Source of the DNA: Fontisphaera persica
GTDB lineage: Bacteria > Verrucomicrobiota > Verrucomicrobiia > Limisphaerales > Fontisphaeraceae
Direction: 5' to 3'
NCBI RefSeq assembly: GCF_024832785.1
Contig: NZ_CP116615.1
Span: forward strand, 3,596,001 to 3,660,000
DNA length: 64,000 nt
Shown: in pieces, positions 45,402 through 54,128 of the stretch
How the letters are laid out: each line of letters begins with the position of its first letter
Position numbering within the stretch: the stretch's first letter is position 1
Translations under genes and position numbers: made by a program
Notes under the pieces: model-generated
The model's database searches: none
Seen by the model: only the letters and a program-made list of their open reading frames with translations
Told to the model about the DNA's origin: nothing

Positions 45402-46505
45402 CTACGCATTGAACTTGAACAATATCACATCCCCATCCCTCACCACGTATTCCCGCCCCTCAATCCGGTAATGCCCCTTCTCGCGCGCCGCCGCCACCGA
45501 CCCGCAGTGGACCAAATCCTGCCACGGCACCACCTCGGCCTTGATGAAGCCTTTTTCAAAGTCGCTGTGAATCGTGCCTGCCGCCTTGGGCGCGGTGTCC
45601 CCGGCCGTGATGGTCCACGCCCGCGCTTCCTCCTGATTAAACGTGAAAAACGTGCGCAACCCCAGAAGCTGATAGGTTTGCCGGATGAGCCGCGCCACGC
45701 CCGACTCGGTCACCCCCAGCGCCTGCAGGTACTCGGCGGCCTCCTCCGCCGTCAAATCCACCAGGTCGCTCTCCAATTGCGCCGCAATGGGCACGGTGTC
45801 GCACCCGTGATGCGCCCGCGCGTATTCCGCCACCCTCCGCACCTGCGGGTGCTCTGCCGCGCCGGCCAGTTCATTCTCCTTGAGGTTGGCGGCAAACAGG
45901 GTGGGCTTGTCCGTCAGCAAAAAGAAATGCCGTGTGACCGCCCGCTCTTCGGGATAAAGGTGAAGCGCAATGGCCGGCTTGCCACTCTGCAGGTGGGCCG
46001 TCAATTTTTTGATGAGCTGCTCCTCCTGCAGGGCATGCGCATCGCCGCGTTTGACGTCCCGGGCAATTTTCTCCTGCCGCCGGTGCAGCGTTTCCAGGTC
46101 CGCCAGAATCAGCTCCGCCGTGACAATTTCAATATCCCGCACCGGATCAATGCTGCCCGTGACATGGTGAATATCCGGGTCCTCAAAACAGCGCACCACA
46201 TGCACCAGGGCATCCACCTCCCGGATGTGGCTGAGAAACTTGTTGCCCAGCCCCTCCCCCTGCGCGGCGCCCTTGACCAGCCCGGCAATGTCAATGAATT
46301 CAATCGTCGCCGGCACGCGCCGCCCCACGCCCACCACCCGCGCGATTTGCTCCAGCCGGTCATCCGGCACCGCCACCACCCCCAGGTTCGGTTCGATGGT
46401 GCAGAAGGGGTAATTCTCTGCCGGCGCCTTGTGCGCCCGGATGAGCGCATTGAACAGAGTGGACTTGCCCACGTTGGGCAACCCGACAATGCCGGCTTTG
46501 AGCAT
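45402..46505 (-). CDS. ychF: Ribosome-binding ATPase YchF (OLA1 family)
   Basis: 367 residues, the standard length. The P-loop is in KAGIVGLPNVGKSTLFNALI, followed by NYPFCTIEPNLGVV, the G3 motif FIDIAGLVKGAAQGEGLG, and the altered G4 motif AANLKENEL that makes the family prefer ATP. The C-terminal TGS domain has YQLLGLRTFFTFNQEEARAW and GTIHSDFEKGFIKAEVVPWQ. YchF binds 50S/70S ribosomes and is linked to oxidative stress responses. Confidence 0.97.
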   Translation of the reverse strand: MLKAGIVGLPNVGKSTLFNALIRAHKAPAENYPFCTIEPNLGVVAVPDDRLEQIARVVGVGRRVPATIEFIDIAGLVKGAAQGEGLGNKFLSHIREVDALVHVVRCFEDPDIHHVTGSIDPVRDIEIVTAELILADLETLHRRQEKIARDVKRGDAHALQEEQLIKKLTAHLQSGKPAIALHLYPEERAVTRHFFLLTDKPTLFAANLKENELAGAAEHPQVRRVAEYARAHHGCDTVPIAAQLESDLVDLTAEEAAEYLQALGVTESGVARLIRQTYQLLGLRTFFTFNQEEARAWTITAGDTAPKAAGTIHSDFEKGFIKAEVVPWQDLVHCGSVAAAREKGHYRIEGREYVVRDGDVILFKFNA

Positions 46506-46630
46506 GACTAAAGCGAAAGAAATTCTCCGGCAAAAGTCAATGCCGGAAGGCGCCCGCCGGGCGGCCCATCACCGCCCGCGCCGGGTCATCCCGGCCCATT
46601 CCCGCGGAAGGATGCCCAAGCCCCCCAGCC

Positions 46631-47836
46631 CTATTGCCGTTCAAACACCACAATCCGGGTTTCCCGCTCGAGCTTGAATCGCGCGTAAAGCCGCGAGCCG
46701 CGCACCTGGATTTCCTTTTCCCACGGGCCGTCAAGCTGCAGAGTATAACGGTCCCCGCTTTCCCGGGACCACGTACCGCGCAAGATGTTGACCGGCTGGC
46801 CCGCCCCGCCCGATTTGATGACCACCTTGTTGTTGATCAGGCCCAGCAGGGTCACGTCATGCAGATTGTTGGTATAGCTGGCCATCAGCAGGTTGTATTC
46901 GGCCCGCTTCCACGTCGCCCGCGTGCGCCGTTGCTCCGCCAGCGAAGCCTGGTAGTTGTACACCCAGCGCCCCAGAATGGCCTCGTCAAATTTGGCTGAT
47001 TTCCCCGTGGCCAGGTAGTTGGAAAGGTCCTTGAAATCCAGCTTGAAAATCTCGTTCATGTACGGCCGGTTGGTCACCATCAGCCGAAACGACTCCTCGC
47101 CCATGATTTGCTGAAACGGCGTCTTGGGCATCGAAAGGATGGTTTTCTTGAACTCCACATCCCCCGCAATCCGGTCGTACATCAGCCGGTATTCCTCCCG
47201 CTCGCCCAGCTCCATGATGGGCGGGTAACTGGTCAGCCGCCCCACCAGCAGCGGATTGTGATACACCATCCCGACCAGGTCGCTGACTTCATAGTATTTT
47301 TTGGGCGCCGGATTGAACGCCGCCGCCACGCGGTTCATCCGGGTGGATTCCATCGCCTCGTGCGCCTTGAGCAGATACCGCCACGCCGCCGAATCCTGGT
47401 CTCCGGAAGACAACTGGCTGACGGGGTAAGCCAGCACCTGAATGAACACGCAAATCAACAGCAGGTAAATCGTCGCGTTGACCACCGACAACGCCGCCCC
47501 AAACCGCTCATTGGTGCGCAACCACAACGTCTGCACGAAATCCGGCGCGTGGTACTTGTAATGCGTATCCAGCATGTTGTGCACCTTGGTGGCCACCACC
47601 TTGAACACCACCATCACCACCAAAATCACAACCAACGGCGCAATGAAAAAGGCGTGCAGCTTCGTGCCCAGGCCCAGCTTGTCAAAAAGCGGATACAAGA
47701 CCGGCGCCACCGGCGCCGCCAGCACCGACGCCAGCATCAACCCCACCATGGTTATGCCGGTGCGCACCGCGCCCCACGTGTAACCCAGGGCCGCGGAGGC
47801 CAGCACCAGCACCAACGCCAGAATCCAGATGATCAT
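46631..47836 (-). CDS. CvpA-family inner-membrane protein
   Basis: 401 residues. Four hydrophobic segments occupy the first 170 residues (MIIWILALVLVLASAALGYT, TGITMVGLMLASVLAAPVAP, FFIAPLVVILVVMVVFKVVA, TIYLLLICVFIQVLAYPV), the layout of CvpA (colicin V production). A soluble domain of about 230 residues with no assigned motif follows (KDLSNYLATGKSAKFDEAIL), longer than in E. coli CvpA (162). The C-terminal part ends with a β-rich stretch. The function of CvpA is envelope-related but not settled. Confidence 0.78.
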   Translation of the reverse strand: MIIWILALVLVLASAALGYTWGAVRTGITMVGLMLASVLAAPVAPVLYPLFDKLGLGTKLHAFFIAPLVVILVVMVVFKVVATKVHNMLDTHYKYHAPDFVQTLWLRTNERFGAALSVVNATIYLLLICVFIQVLAYPVSQLSSGDQDSAAWRYLLKAHEAMESTRMNRVAAAFNPAPKKYYEVSDLVGMVYHNPLLVGRLTSYPPIMELGEREEYRLMYDRIAGDVEFKKTILSMPKTPFQQIMGEESFRLMVTNRPYMNEIFKLDFKDLSNYLATGKSAKFDEAILGRWVYNYQASLAEQRRTRATWKRAEYNLLMASYTNNLHDVTLLGLINNKVVIKSGGAGQPVNILRGTWSRESGDRYTLQLDGPWEKEIQVRGSRLYARFKLERETRIVVFERQ

Positions 47837-47961
47837 GCCTCCATTTAAGAAAGCTCCGCCGGAAAAATCACGCAGTTTTTTCGGCCTTCCGGGCCGCCCC
47901 CTCCCTGCGGGGCAGCCCCCCCAGCCCCGCGCCCCCCTACCCGGCCGCCCTCGGGCCCAGC

Positions 47962-48366
47962 TTAATAGCCGCCGCCACCCGCGCCCTTGGGACGCTGAAT
48001 CAATTCAATCTCGTAGCCCTCCGGCGCGTCAATAAACGCGAACCCACCGCCATCCGGCTTCAGCGTGGGGCCGTCCGAATACTTCAATCCGTGCCGTGCC
48101 AGATGCTCCGCAAACGCCTCCAAGCTCTCCACCTCAAACGCCAGATGCGTCAAATCCGGCTGCACCTGCACCGGCCCGCTGGACGGGTAGTAACAAATCT
48201 CGATTTGCTCCTCACTCCCGGGGGCCTTCAGAAACACCAGCTCCGAACCCCGCGGTGATTTGTGCCGGCGCACCTCCTCCAACCCCAGGATGTCCTTGTA
48301 AAAACGCACGGTTTTCTCCAGGTCATTCACCCGGTAACGTGTATGCAATAATTTGCCGACTCTCAT
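47962..48366 (-). CDS. Glyoxalase I-like VOC metalloenzyme
   Basis: 134 residues from the ATG at 48366 (MRVGKLLHTRYRVNDLEKTV); the upstream frame is not coding in character. The four metal ligands of glyoxalase I are present in order: His in LLHTRYRV, Glu in EEQIEICYYPSSG, His in LTHLAFEVES, and Glu in GYEIELIQRP. Lactoylglutathione lyase detoxifies methylglyoxal; related VOC enzymes use other thiols. The C-terminus is Gly-rich. It is divergent from the FAD/Fe-S dehydrogenase gene. Confidence 0.88.
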   Translation of the reverse strand: MRVGKLLHTRYRVNDLEKTVRFYKDILGLEEVRRHKSPRGSELVFLKAPGSEEQIEICYYPSSGPVQVQPDLTHLAFEVESLEAFAEHLARHGLKYSDGPTLKPDGGGFAFIDAPEGYEIELIQRPKGAGGGGY

Positions 48367-48534
48367 ACCCCAAGGTTTAGCACGCTTTGCGCCCTCAGCC
48401 AATGCTTTCCCTTGACCCATCCCGCCTCGCACGCCTTCCCTCCTCTCCCAACAACCAGGCGCCGGCCGTTCCCGTTTCGCGCCCGCCTATTTTTCGTGAT
48501 ATTTTGCCGGGGTTTATCAACAATCCCGCGCGGG

Positions 48535-51393
48535 ATGCTCACGCCCCGACAACAGGCCGCCCTGGCGGCCACCGGTTGCGAGCTGGACTGCCGTCCACTG
48601 ACCCGCCAGCTTTACGCCACCGATGCTTCCCTCTACGAAGTCCTGCCCCTGGGGGTGGCCTTCCCCGGCACCGCCGCCCAAGCGGCCGCCGTGCTGCGGG
48701 TAGCGGCGGAATTGGGCATCTCGGTAACGCCCCGCGGGGCGGGCAGCGGCCTCACTGGCGGGGCATTGAACGACGGACTCATCCTGGACCTCGCCCGCCA
48801 CAATCGCCGCATCCATGCCTTTGACCCCGAACGCCGCCTGGTCCGCGTGGGCGCGGGCGTAGTCCTGGACCAGCTCAACCAGTTCCTCAAGCCCCATGGC
48901 TTTCAATTTGGCCCCGATGTCGCCACCAGCTCCCGCGCCACCCTCGGGGGCATGATTGCCAACAACTCCTCCGGCGCGCGCGCCCCGCGTTTCGGCTGCA
49001 CCGGCGAACACGTGGCCGGCCTCGAATTGCTGCTGGCCGACGGCCGCATCGCCAGCGTGGACGCCACCCACCCCGGCATCCTTGAACCGCTGCGCCAGCG
49101 CCTGGAGCGCCTGGTGGAACTGCACAGCGACGACATCCGCCACCATCAACCCCCCGGCCTGGTCAAGCACCACCCCGGTTACGCCCTGGACCGCTGCCTG
49201 GAAGACCCCGCCCGTGCCTTGCTGCACGTCCTCGCCGGCAGCGAAGGCACCCTGGCCGGCATCTTCAGCGCCGAGCTGCGCGTCGTCCCCCTGCCGCGCG
49301 AAAAAGGGCTGGCCGTGCTCTTTTTCCCCAGCATCCCCGAAGCCCTCCAGGCCACCGTGGCCCTGCTGGACTTGCAGCCCGTGGCGATTGAACACGTGGA
49401 CCGCATCCTCTTTGACCAGACCCGCGGCCAGCGCGCCTTTCAAGCCGCCCGCGACCTGCTCCGCCTGGACGAAGCGCCCGCCGAGGCCTTCCTCATCGTC
49501 GAATTTTACGAGGACGTGGTCGAACGCCTCCAGGCCGTCGCCAGCCGCCGCCTGGGCCAGCGCACTTTGCTCCTGCGGCACGAGCCGGAAATGCAGCTTG
49601 TCTGGGGCCTCCGCAAGGCCGGCCTCTCCCTCCTCACCGGCATGGCCGGCCCCGCCAAGCCCGCCACCTGCATCGAAGATGTGGCCGTGCGCCCCGAACA
49701 ATTGCCGGCCTATTATGCCGCCGTCGCCGGCCTGTTAAAAAAACTGGACCTCTCCGCCTGCTTCTACGGCCATGCCGCCAGCGGCCTCCTCCACATCCGC
49801 CCCGTGCTGGATTTGCACACCCCTCAGGGCCGCCGCCATCTCCGCCTCCTCAGCGACGAAGTCTCCGCCCTCTGCCGCGAGTTCAACGGCTCCCTCGCCG
49901 CCGAGCATGGCGTGGGCATCGCCCGCACCGAATACCTCCCCCACCACCTCGGCCCCCGGCTCATGCAGGCGTGCGCCGACATCAAAAACCTGTTTGACCC
50001 GCGCCATCTGCTCAACCCCGGTAAAATCATCCCCGACGGCCGCTTCCACGTGGACACCCGCCTGCGCACCACGCCCGAGGCGCCGCTGGCCCTCCCCTTC
50101 ACCCCGCGCCTGGCGTTCGCGGCCCGCGACGGCTCCTTCCTCGCCAACCTCGAGCAATGCAACGGTTGCGGCGGCTGCCTCAAAGCCACCCCCGCCATGT
50201 GCCCCACCTACATCGCCACCGGCGAAGAAGCCCTCTCCACCCGCGGCCGCGCCAACACCCTCCGCGCCGCCCTGGCCGGCAAACTCGGGGCCGAAGGCCT
50301 CCGCGCCCTCACCCTCGCGGAACTGGATTACACCCTGGGCACCTGCCTTTCCTGCAAAGCCTGCCAGACCGAGTGCCCCTCCAACGTCAATCTGGCCCTC
50401 CTCAAAGCGGAAGTCCTCCAAGCCCGCCATACCCATCACGGCCTGCCGCTGACGGCCCGCCTGATGAGTCACACCGACCGCCTCGGCCGCCTCGGTTGCG
50501 CCGCCCCGCGCCTGGCCAACTTCCTCCTCCACTCCGGCCCCGGCCGGCGCTTATGGCAGCGGTTCCTCGGATTCTCCGCCCAACGCCTCCTGCCCGCCTT
50601 CGCCGCCCAGCGCTTCGATGCCTGGTTCGACCGCCGCCCCCCCTGGCCCTCCCCGGCCCCACGCGGCTCTGTCTTTTTGTGGGACGATTGCTTCACCCGC
50701 TACCACCACCCGCACATCGGCCAGGCCGCCGTGCACGTCCTCGAAGCCGCCGGTTTCGAAGTGTTGCGCCTCCGCCATCGCCAATGCTGCGGACGCCCCG
50801 CCTTCAGCCAGGGCAACCTCGACGAAGCCGCCCGCCTCGGACGGCACAACCTCCAACTCCTCGCCGCCCAGCCGGAATCGCTCCCCATTTTATTTCTGGA
50901 ACCCTCCTGCTGGGCCATGTTCGCCGAGGACTACCGCGAATTAAACCTGCCGCACGCCGCCGCCATCGCCGGCCGCTGCCTGCTGTTCAGCGCCTTCCTG
51001 GACGACCTGCTGTGCCGTGAACCAGAGGCCCTCCCCCTCCAACCCCTGCCTCGCGCGGCCGCCATTCACGTCCATTGCCATGCCAAAGCCCTGCTCTCCA
51101 CCGCCTTCCTGGCGCGTCTGGCAGCCCGCGTGCCCCACAGCACCGCCCGCCTGCTCGATACCGGCTGCTGCGGCATGGCCGGCGCCTTCGGCTACCAACA
51201 AGAACACTACGCCCTCTCCCTCCAGGTGGCGCGCCCGCTCCTCGACCAATTGAACGCCCTGCCGCCCGACGCCCAGGTCATCGCCGAGGGCGCCAGTTGC
51301 CGCCAGCAAATCGAGCACCTCACCCCCCGTCGCCCCTGGCACATGGCCGAATGGCTCGCCGCCGCCCTGCCCCGCAACTTGCGCCGGTTTTGA
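48535..51393 (+). CDS. Fused FAD-linked oxidase and Fe-S/CCG dehydrogenase (D-2-hydroxyacid dehydrogenase type)
   Basis: 952 residues from the ATG at 48535 (MLTPRQQAALAATGCELDCR); the upstream frame is Arg/Pro-rich and not credible. The N-terminal half is a vanillyl-alcohol-oxidase-type FAD enzyme: VTPRGAGSGLTGGALNDGLI, ATLGGMIANNSSGARAPRFG, GSEGTLAGIFSAELRVV, and EHGVGIARTEYLP. The second half has two 4Fe-4S motifs (CNGCGGCLKATPAMCP; CLSCKACQTECP) and two CCG modules (QCCGRPAF; TGCCGMAGAFGY). The fusion resembles YdiJ/GlcD-GlcF-like D-2-hydroxyglutarate or D-lactate dehydrogenases that pass electrons to quinones. The substrate is not determined. Confidence 0.92.
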   Translation: MLTPRQQAALAATGCELDCRPLTRQLYATDASLYEVLPLGVAFPGTAAQAAAVLRVAAELGISVTPRGAGSGLTGGALNDGLILDLARHNRRIHAFDPERRLVRVGAGVVLDQLNQFLKPHGFQFGPDVATSSRATLGGMIANNSSGARAPRFGCTGEHVAGLELLLADGRIASVDATHPGILEPLRQRLERLVELHSDDIRHHQPPGLVKHHPGYALDRCLEDPARALLHVLAGSEGTLAGIFSAELRVVPLPREKGLAVLFFPSIPEALQATVALLDLQPVAIEHVDRILFDQTRGQRAFQAARDLLRLDEAPAEAFLIVEFYEDVVERLQAVASRRLGQRTLLLRHEPEMQLVWGLRKAGLSLLTGMAGPAKPATCIEDVAVRPEQLPAYYAAVAGLLKKLDLSACFYGHAASGLLHIRPVLDLHTPQGRRHLRLLSDEVSALCREFNGSLAAEHGVGIARTEYLPHHLGPRLMQACADIKNLFDPRHLLNPGKIIPDGRFHVDTRLRTTPEAPLALPFTPRLAFAARDGSFLANLEQCNGCGGCLKATPAMCPTYIATGEEALSTRGRANTLRAALAGKLGAEGLRALTLAELDYTLGTCLSCKACQTECPSNVNLALLKAEVLQARHTHHGLPLTARLMSHTDRLGRLGCAAPRLANFLLHSGPGRRLWQRFLGFSAQRLLPAFAAQRFDAWFDRRPPWPSPAPRGSVFLWDDCFTRYHHPHIGQAAVHVLEAAGFEVLRLRHRQCCGRPAFSQGNLDEAARLGRHNLQLLAAQPESLPILFLEPSCWAMFAEDYRELNLPHAAAIAGRCLLFSAFLDDLLCREPEALPLQPLPRAAAIHVHCHAKALLSTAFLARLAARVPHSTARLLDTGCCGMAGAFGYQQEHYALSLQVARPLLDQLNALPPDAQVIAEGASCRQQIEHLTPRRPWHMAEWLAAALPRNLRRF

Positions 51394-51517
51394 GCAAACC
51401 CATCGCCTGCCACCCACCAAAAAACCATCATCCACGCCCCCTCCCCTGCAGTGCAGCCGTCCCCCCATGTAGCGCAGGCGTCCCGCCTGCGGGTTCACGG
51501 AGCCTCCCGGCTCCGTG

Positions 51518-51628
51518 TAATCCGACGCACGGTAACTATTTCCCTTTCCCTTTGGGAGAGGGCTAGGGTGAGGGTCTGTAGCGCAGGCGTCCTCGCCTGC
51601 GGGTTCACGGAGCCTCCCGGCTCCGTGA
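51518..51628 (+). repeat. 111-bp direct repeat, copy 1
   Basis: This 111-bp segment, from TAATCCGACGCACGG to GGCTCCGTGA, recurs at 51802-51912 with a single visible base difference (CCCTTTGGG versus CCCTCTGGG). The copies are 284 bp apart. It contains three inverted repeats, including GCAGGCG-tcct-CGCCTGC. Confidence 0.9.
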
Positions 51629-51734
51629 CTACAGAACTGATAAGGTCAAGCGAAACCCCTTAGAAGCACCAAACCGCGCATCATTCTTTCATGCCTCGTT
51701 GCGCAGGCGTCTCCCCATGTAGCGCAGGCGTCCC

Positions 51735-51771
51735 GTCCCGCACAGCGGGATTCGGCCCGCGTCCCGCAGGC
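51735..51771 (+). repeat. 37-bp module, copy 1 (copy 2 at 51999-52035)
   Basis: A 37-bp segment starting GTCCCGCA and ending GTCCCGCAGGC is found here and at 51999-52035 with a few mismatches (CACAGCGGGATTCGG versus CAAAGCGGGATTCAG). Both copies follow a GCGCAGGCGTC module. Confidence 0.85.
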
Positions 51772-51801
51772 TAAAGGGTGGCCCAGGGACCAGCGTCAAA
51801 A

Positions 51802-51912
51802 TAATCCGACGCACGGTAACTATTTCCCTTTCCCTCTGGGAGAGGGCTAGGGTGAGGGTCTGTAGCGCAGGCGTCCTCGCCTGCGGGTTCACGGAGCCTC
51901 CCGGCTCCGTGA
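51802..51912 (+). repeat. 111-bp direct repeat, copy 2
   Basis: Second copy of the segment at 51518-51628, nearly identical over the full 111 bp and in the same orientation. Confidence 0.9.
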
Positions 51913-52148
51913 TTGCTGAATTGCCGTCCTCAAACAGACGCCCCTATAAGCACCACTCCGCCCGTCATATTTTCATTTCTCGTAGCGCAGGCGTCCTCGT
52001 CCCGCAAAGCGGGATTCAGCCTCCGTCCCGCAGGCCGGAGGCAACGAATGGAGATGAGAACATCTATGGGGTTTCTATTCTTACTTTCCCTCCTCGCCTG
52101 CATTGAGCAAACGCAGATAATGAATATTTCGAGGCACATTTAATATTT

Positions 52149-52182
52149 TCCCTCTCCCACCGGGAAAGGGTCAAGGTGAGGG
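52149..52182 (+). repeat. Diverged CCCTCTCCC-GGTGAGGGG palindromic element
   Basis: This element (CCCTCTCCC, CGGGAAAGGG, AAGGTGAGGGG) is a diverged relative of the middle part of the 111-bp repeat. A further relative lies at 61264-61297 (CCCTTTCCCTCAG, CAGAGGG, GGGGTGAGGGG) beside the ppdK terminator, so the family is dispersed. Confidence 0.65.
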
Positions 52183-52280
52183 GCCTCTTCTCCCTCTTCG
52201 TTCCCTTCGTTTCCTTCTGTTCAAAATTTGTGTCTATTCGTGTCCATTCGTGGTTGGTGTTTTCCCCTTTCACGCGCTCT

Positions 52281-52684
52281 TGCCAAAAGTAACTGTTACC
52301 CGGCGCTGGGTGGGCAGGAGGTCCGTTGCGCCAAAAGGGGTGTTACCCAATTTGACCTCCCATTTGTGAACGAAGGAAGCTTCCGGGCTTCAACCGACTG
52401 CTTTTGTCGTTCAATGTCCCGCCCAAGCTGAAAGGGATTGAGCGTGTCATGCAGCGCCCGAATGGCCGCCTTGCGATGGTAGCCTAATAACGCCACCACT
52501 TGGTTCAGTAGTTGTCCCCTGTAAGGCCGGCCGGCCCGGGCATACGCCCGCCGCCATTGGGCCAGCATTTCCCGTTGGGTTGGTTGACTTATGTCGGTGC
52601 CCATGTCCGGTAACACCGACTTTTGGCGCAACGACCAGTTTCCGCCAAATCATCCCCGCCCAGGTAACAATCTTTTTGGCGCGC
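52281..52684 (-). mobile_element. Internally deleted insertion sequence (MITE-like) with paired terminal sites
   Basis: Each end carries two copies of a site of the form GCCAAAA-N5/6-TGTTACC, in inverted orientation between ends. Left copies: 52281-52300 and 52330-52347; right copies (minus strand): 52684-52663 and 52630-52609. The inner pair is extended: CGTTGCGCCAAAAG then GGTGTTACC on both sides with one small length difference. Only about 300 bp lie between, encoding a short fused transposase frame. The arrangement is that of a transposon end with double transposase-binding sites and a large internal deletion. Confidence 0.8.
52296..52604 (-). pseudogene. Truncated transposase: N-terminus joined in frame to C-terminus
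   Basis: From the ATG at 52604 (MGTDISQPTQREMLAQWRRA) the frame encodes about 57 residues matching the N-terminal helical domain of integrase-type transposases (YRGQLLNQVVALLGYHRKAA). It then passes directly to NPFQLGRDIERQKQS, which looks like the extreme C-terminus of the same family. The catalytic DDE core, expected to be several hundred residues, is missing. The frame reads on into the left terminal repeat. Not functional as a transposase. Confidence 0.75.
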
Positions 52685-52823
52685 ATCGCAGGCGTGGCAC
52701 AGCCGCCTTTTCCGATTGACTGCGTTCATGCACCCTCTTAGCCTGAATCGAGCCTTAAAATACCGGGACCACTCTTGAGTTCGTGATTTCCATGGCATCG
52801 GGTGGTTTTCAGGCGTCGCGGCC

Positions 52824-53327
52824 ATGAACCGCAAAATGCTCATCCTGGGGGGGCTTGCCTTTGCCGTGTTGGCGGCGGTGGCTGGCTTGCAACTGGCCTC
52901 TGCGCCATCGAAGCGGCGCGGCGCGGAGATTCCAGTCACGCTCCTTGGCTTTACCAACCAGGTCACCGGCATCCTGGTGGCTTCCTATGCCACCACCAAC
53001 ATGGCCCACCGGGATTTTGCCGTGTTCAGCATCCACAACCCCACCCGGCGCGATTTCTTCGGCTACCTGGGGCCAATCTTCTTCCGCGACCAGAGCATCC
53101 AGTTGTGCCACGCGCAGTCGGGTGCCTTCGATTTGCCGCCCGGAGCCACCGTCACTTTTGCGGTGCCGGTGCCCGACACGCGCGAGGCCTGGCGGTGCGG
53201 CGTGGTGTTGTGTCACAGGCGCAGTTACTCGCCGTGGAAGTTCGCGCTGGTCCGCTTCGTCCAGCGATGTGGTTTCGACAGTCCCGAAAAGCCTTGGTTT
53301 GCCGCCAGTCCAGAGATTGTCCGATGA
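52824..53327 (+). CDS. Membrane-anchored or secreted protein of unknown function
   Basis: 167 residues. A hydrophobic N-terminus (MLILGGLAFAVLAAVAGLQL) acts as a signal or anchor. The rest is β-rich: VTLLGFTNQVTGILVASYAT, FAVFSIHNPTRRDFFGYLGP, FDLPPGATVTFAVPVPDTRE, and a C-terminal basic stretch WKFALVRFVQRCGF. The pattern 'LGFTNxxTG ... FxxxNPTxR' resembles small hypothetical proteins seen in Verrucomicrobiota. It lies 139 bp from the IS remnant. No function can be assigned. Confidence 0.65.
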   Translation: MNRKMLILGGLAFAVLAAVAGLQLASAPSKRRGAEIPVTLLGFTNQVTGILVASYATTNMAHRDFAVFSIHNPTRRDFFGYLGPIFFRDQSIQLCHAQSGAFDLPPGATVTFAVPVPDTREAWRCGVVLCHRRSYSPWKFALVRFVQRCGFDSPEKPWFAASPEIVR

Positions 53328-53669
53328 GCTTCACCCCGCCCAACCAGTGCGCAGCCGGGAACTGCGCGACCTCGCGCCACGCGGCGTGCACTCAACACAC
53401 TGATCTTGTCCACGGGGGGGTCATGATCTACCCAGTCTTTCCCAGGCACGCCCTGAAAGCGCTTGACAGAGGCTGAATGAAGGGGAGAGTACCGGCGAGT
53501 CTGGTGTTACCCATTGGTTCCCGTTTGTGCGGCAAGGCAAAACGTATAATGTGGATGCACTGCAGCTTGGCCATACTGAGGAGTCACAGCTTCATTTATG
53601 AGCGGTTCGCCGTTGCAACCCACTACGTCTTAAAACCATTCAACCGTTAAAAACTTCAGGCGCGTGGAC
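53328..53669. other. Non-coding stretch with IS-end remnant
   Basis: No convincing gene. At 53503-53529 the sequence GGTGTTACCCA-TTGG-TTCCC then GTTTGTG resembles the inner left end of the IS remnant at 52337-52370 (GGTGTTACCCA-ATTTGACCTCCC then ATTTGTG), suggesting a second, more decayed insertion-sequence end. The remainder is featureless apart from a promoter-like site. Confidence 0.5.
53523..53550 (+). promoter_or_regulatory. Possible promoter of the RDD gene
   Basis: A perfect TATAAT at 53545-53550 lies 16 bp after GTTTGT (53523-53528), 119 bp before the RDD start codon. The -35 match is weak. Confidence 0.35.
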
Positions 53670-54128
53670 ATGGAAAACGAAACCTCTTTCTCAGACTATA
53701 GGGAACGGTATGGCGGCTTCTGGATTCGGTTTGCTGCCTTCCTGGTTGACCTGGTGATTCTTCTCATCCCTTCGCTATTGGTCAGCTTCCTCCTCCGGTC
53801 CGTGACGCAAGCAAACCACGCGACCGACAAGCGGGTGGTGGAGTTTGTGGACAACGGTTTGCAACTGGCCATTTGGTGGGTTTACACCGCGGGCATGCTT
53901 TCGTCATCCTGGCAGGCTACGATTGGCAAGCGCGTTTGCGAGTTGAAGGTCACCGATTACGACGGGCGGCGCATCAGCTTTGGCCGGGCGACCTGGCGCT
54001 GCCTTGCCTCCCTGCTCTCAGCCCTGCTCCTGTGCCTGGGTTTCCTAATGATTGCGTGGACGAAGCGCCGCCAGGGACTGCACGATTTCATGGCGAACAC
54101 CCTGGTCGCGAAAAACAAGCAGCCATGA
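53670..54128 (+). CDS. RDD-family membrane protein
   Basis: 152 residues from the ATG at 53670 (MENETSFSDYRERYGGFWIR). The RDD signature is present: Arg in GGFWIRFAAFLVDLVI, and the Asp pair region in VCELKVTDYDGRRISFGRA. Three membrane segments: FLVDLVILLIPSLLVSFLLR, LAIWWVYTAGMLSSSWQATI, and CLASLLSALLLCLGFLMIAW, ending with RRQGLHDFMANTLVAKNK. RDD proteins are small membrane proteins, some implicated in Na+/H+ exchange. Codon third positions are less GC-biased than in neighbouring housekeeping genes, hinting at later acquisition. Confidence 0.82.
   Translation: MENETSFSDYRERYGGFWIRFAAFLVDLVILLIPSLLVSFLLRSVTQANHATDKRVVEFVDNGLQLAIWWVYTAGMLSSSWQATIGKRVCELKVTDYDGRRISFGRATWRCLASLLSALLLCLGFLMIAWTKRRQGLHDFMANTLVAKNKQP

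Larger units (their letters stand above)
51394..52280. other. Non-coding repeat mosaic
   Basis: No gene is credible here; the short open frames only track the repeats. The stretch is built from recurring palindromic modules: 'GTAGCGCAGGCGTCC-TCGCC' (copies near 51469, 51577, 51699, 51719, 51862 and 51982), 'CACGGAGCC-tccc-GGCTCCGTG' hairpins (near 51497, 51607 and 51889), a CCCTTTCCC...GGGTGAGGG module, and a 37-bp module. Between copies lie short AT-richer stretches. Confidence 0.75.

Noticed and set aside
51469-52035. CRISPR array
   Set aside because: The repeats are irregularly spaced, mosaic and palindromic, without uniform spacers or cas genes nearby.
52809-53216. Minus-strand frame opposite the hypothetical gene at 52824
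   Set aside because: Lacks a plausible start context and protein-like pattern; the plus strand has a hydrophobic export segment and β-pattern.
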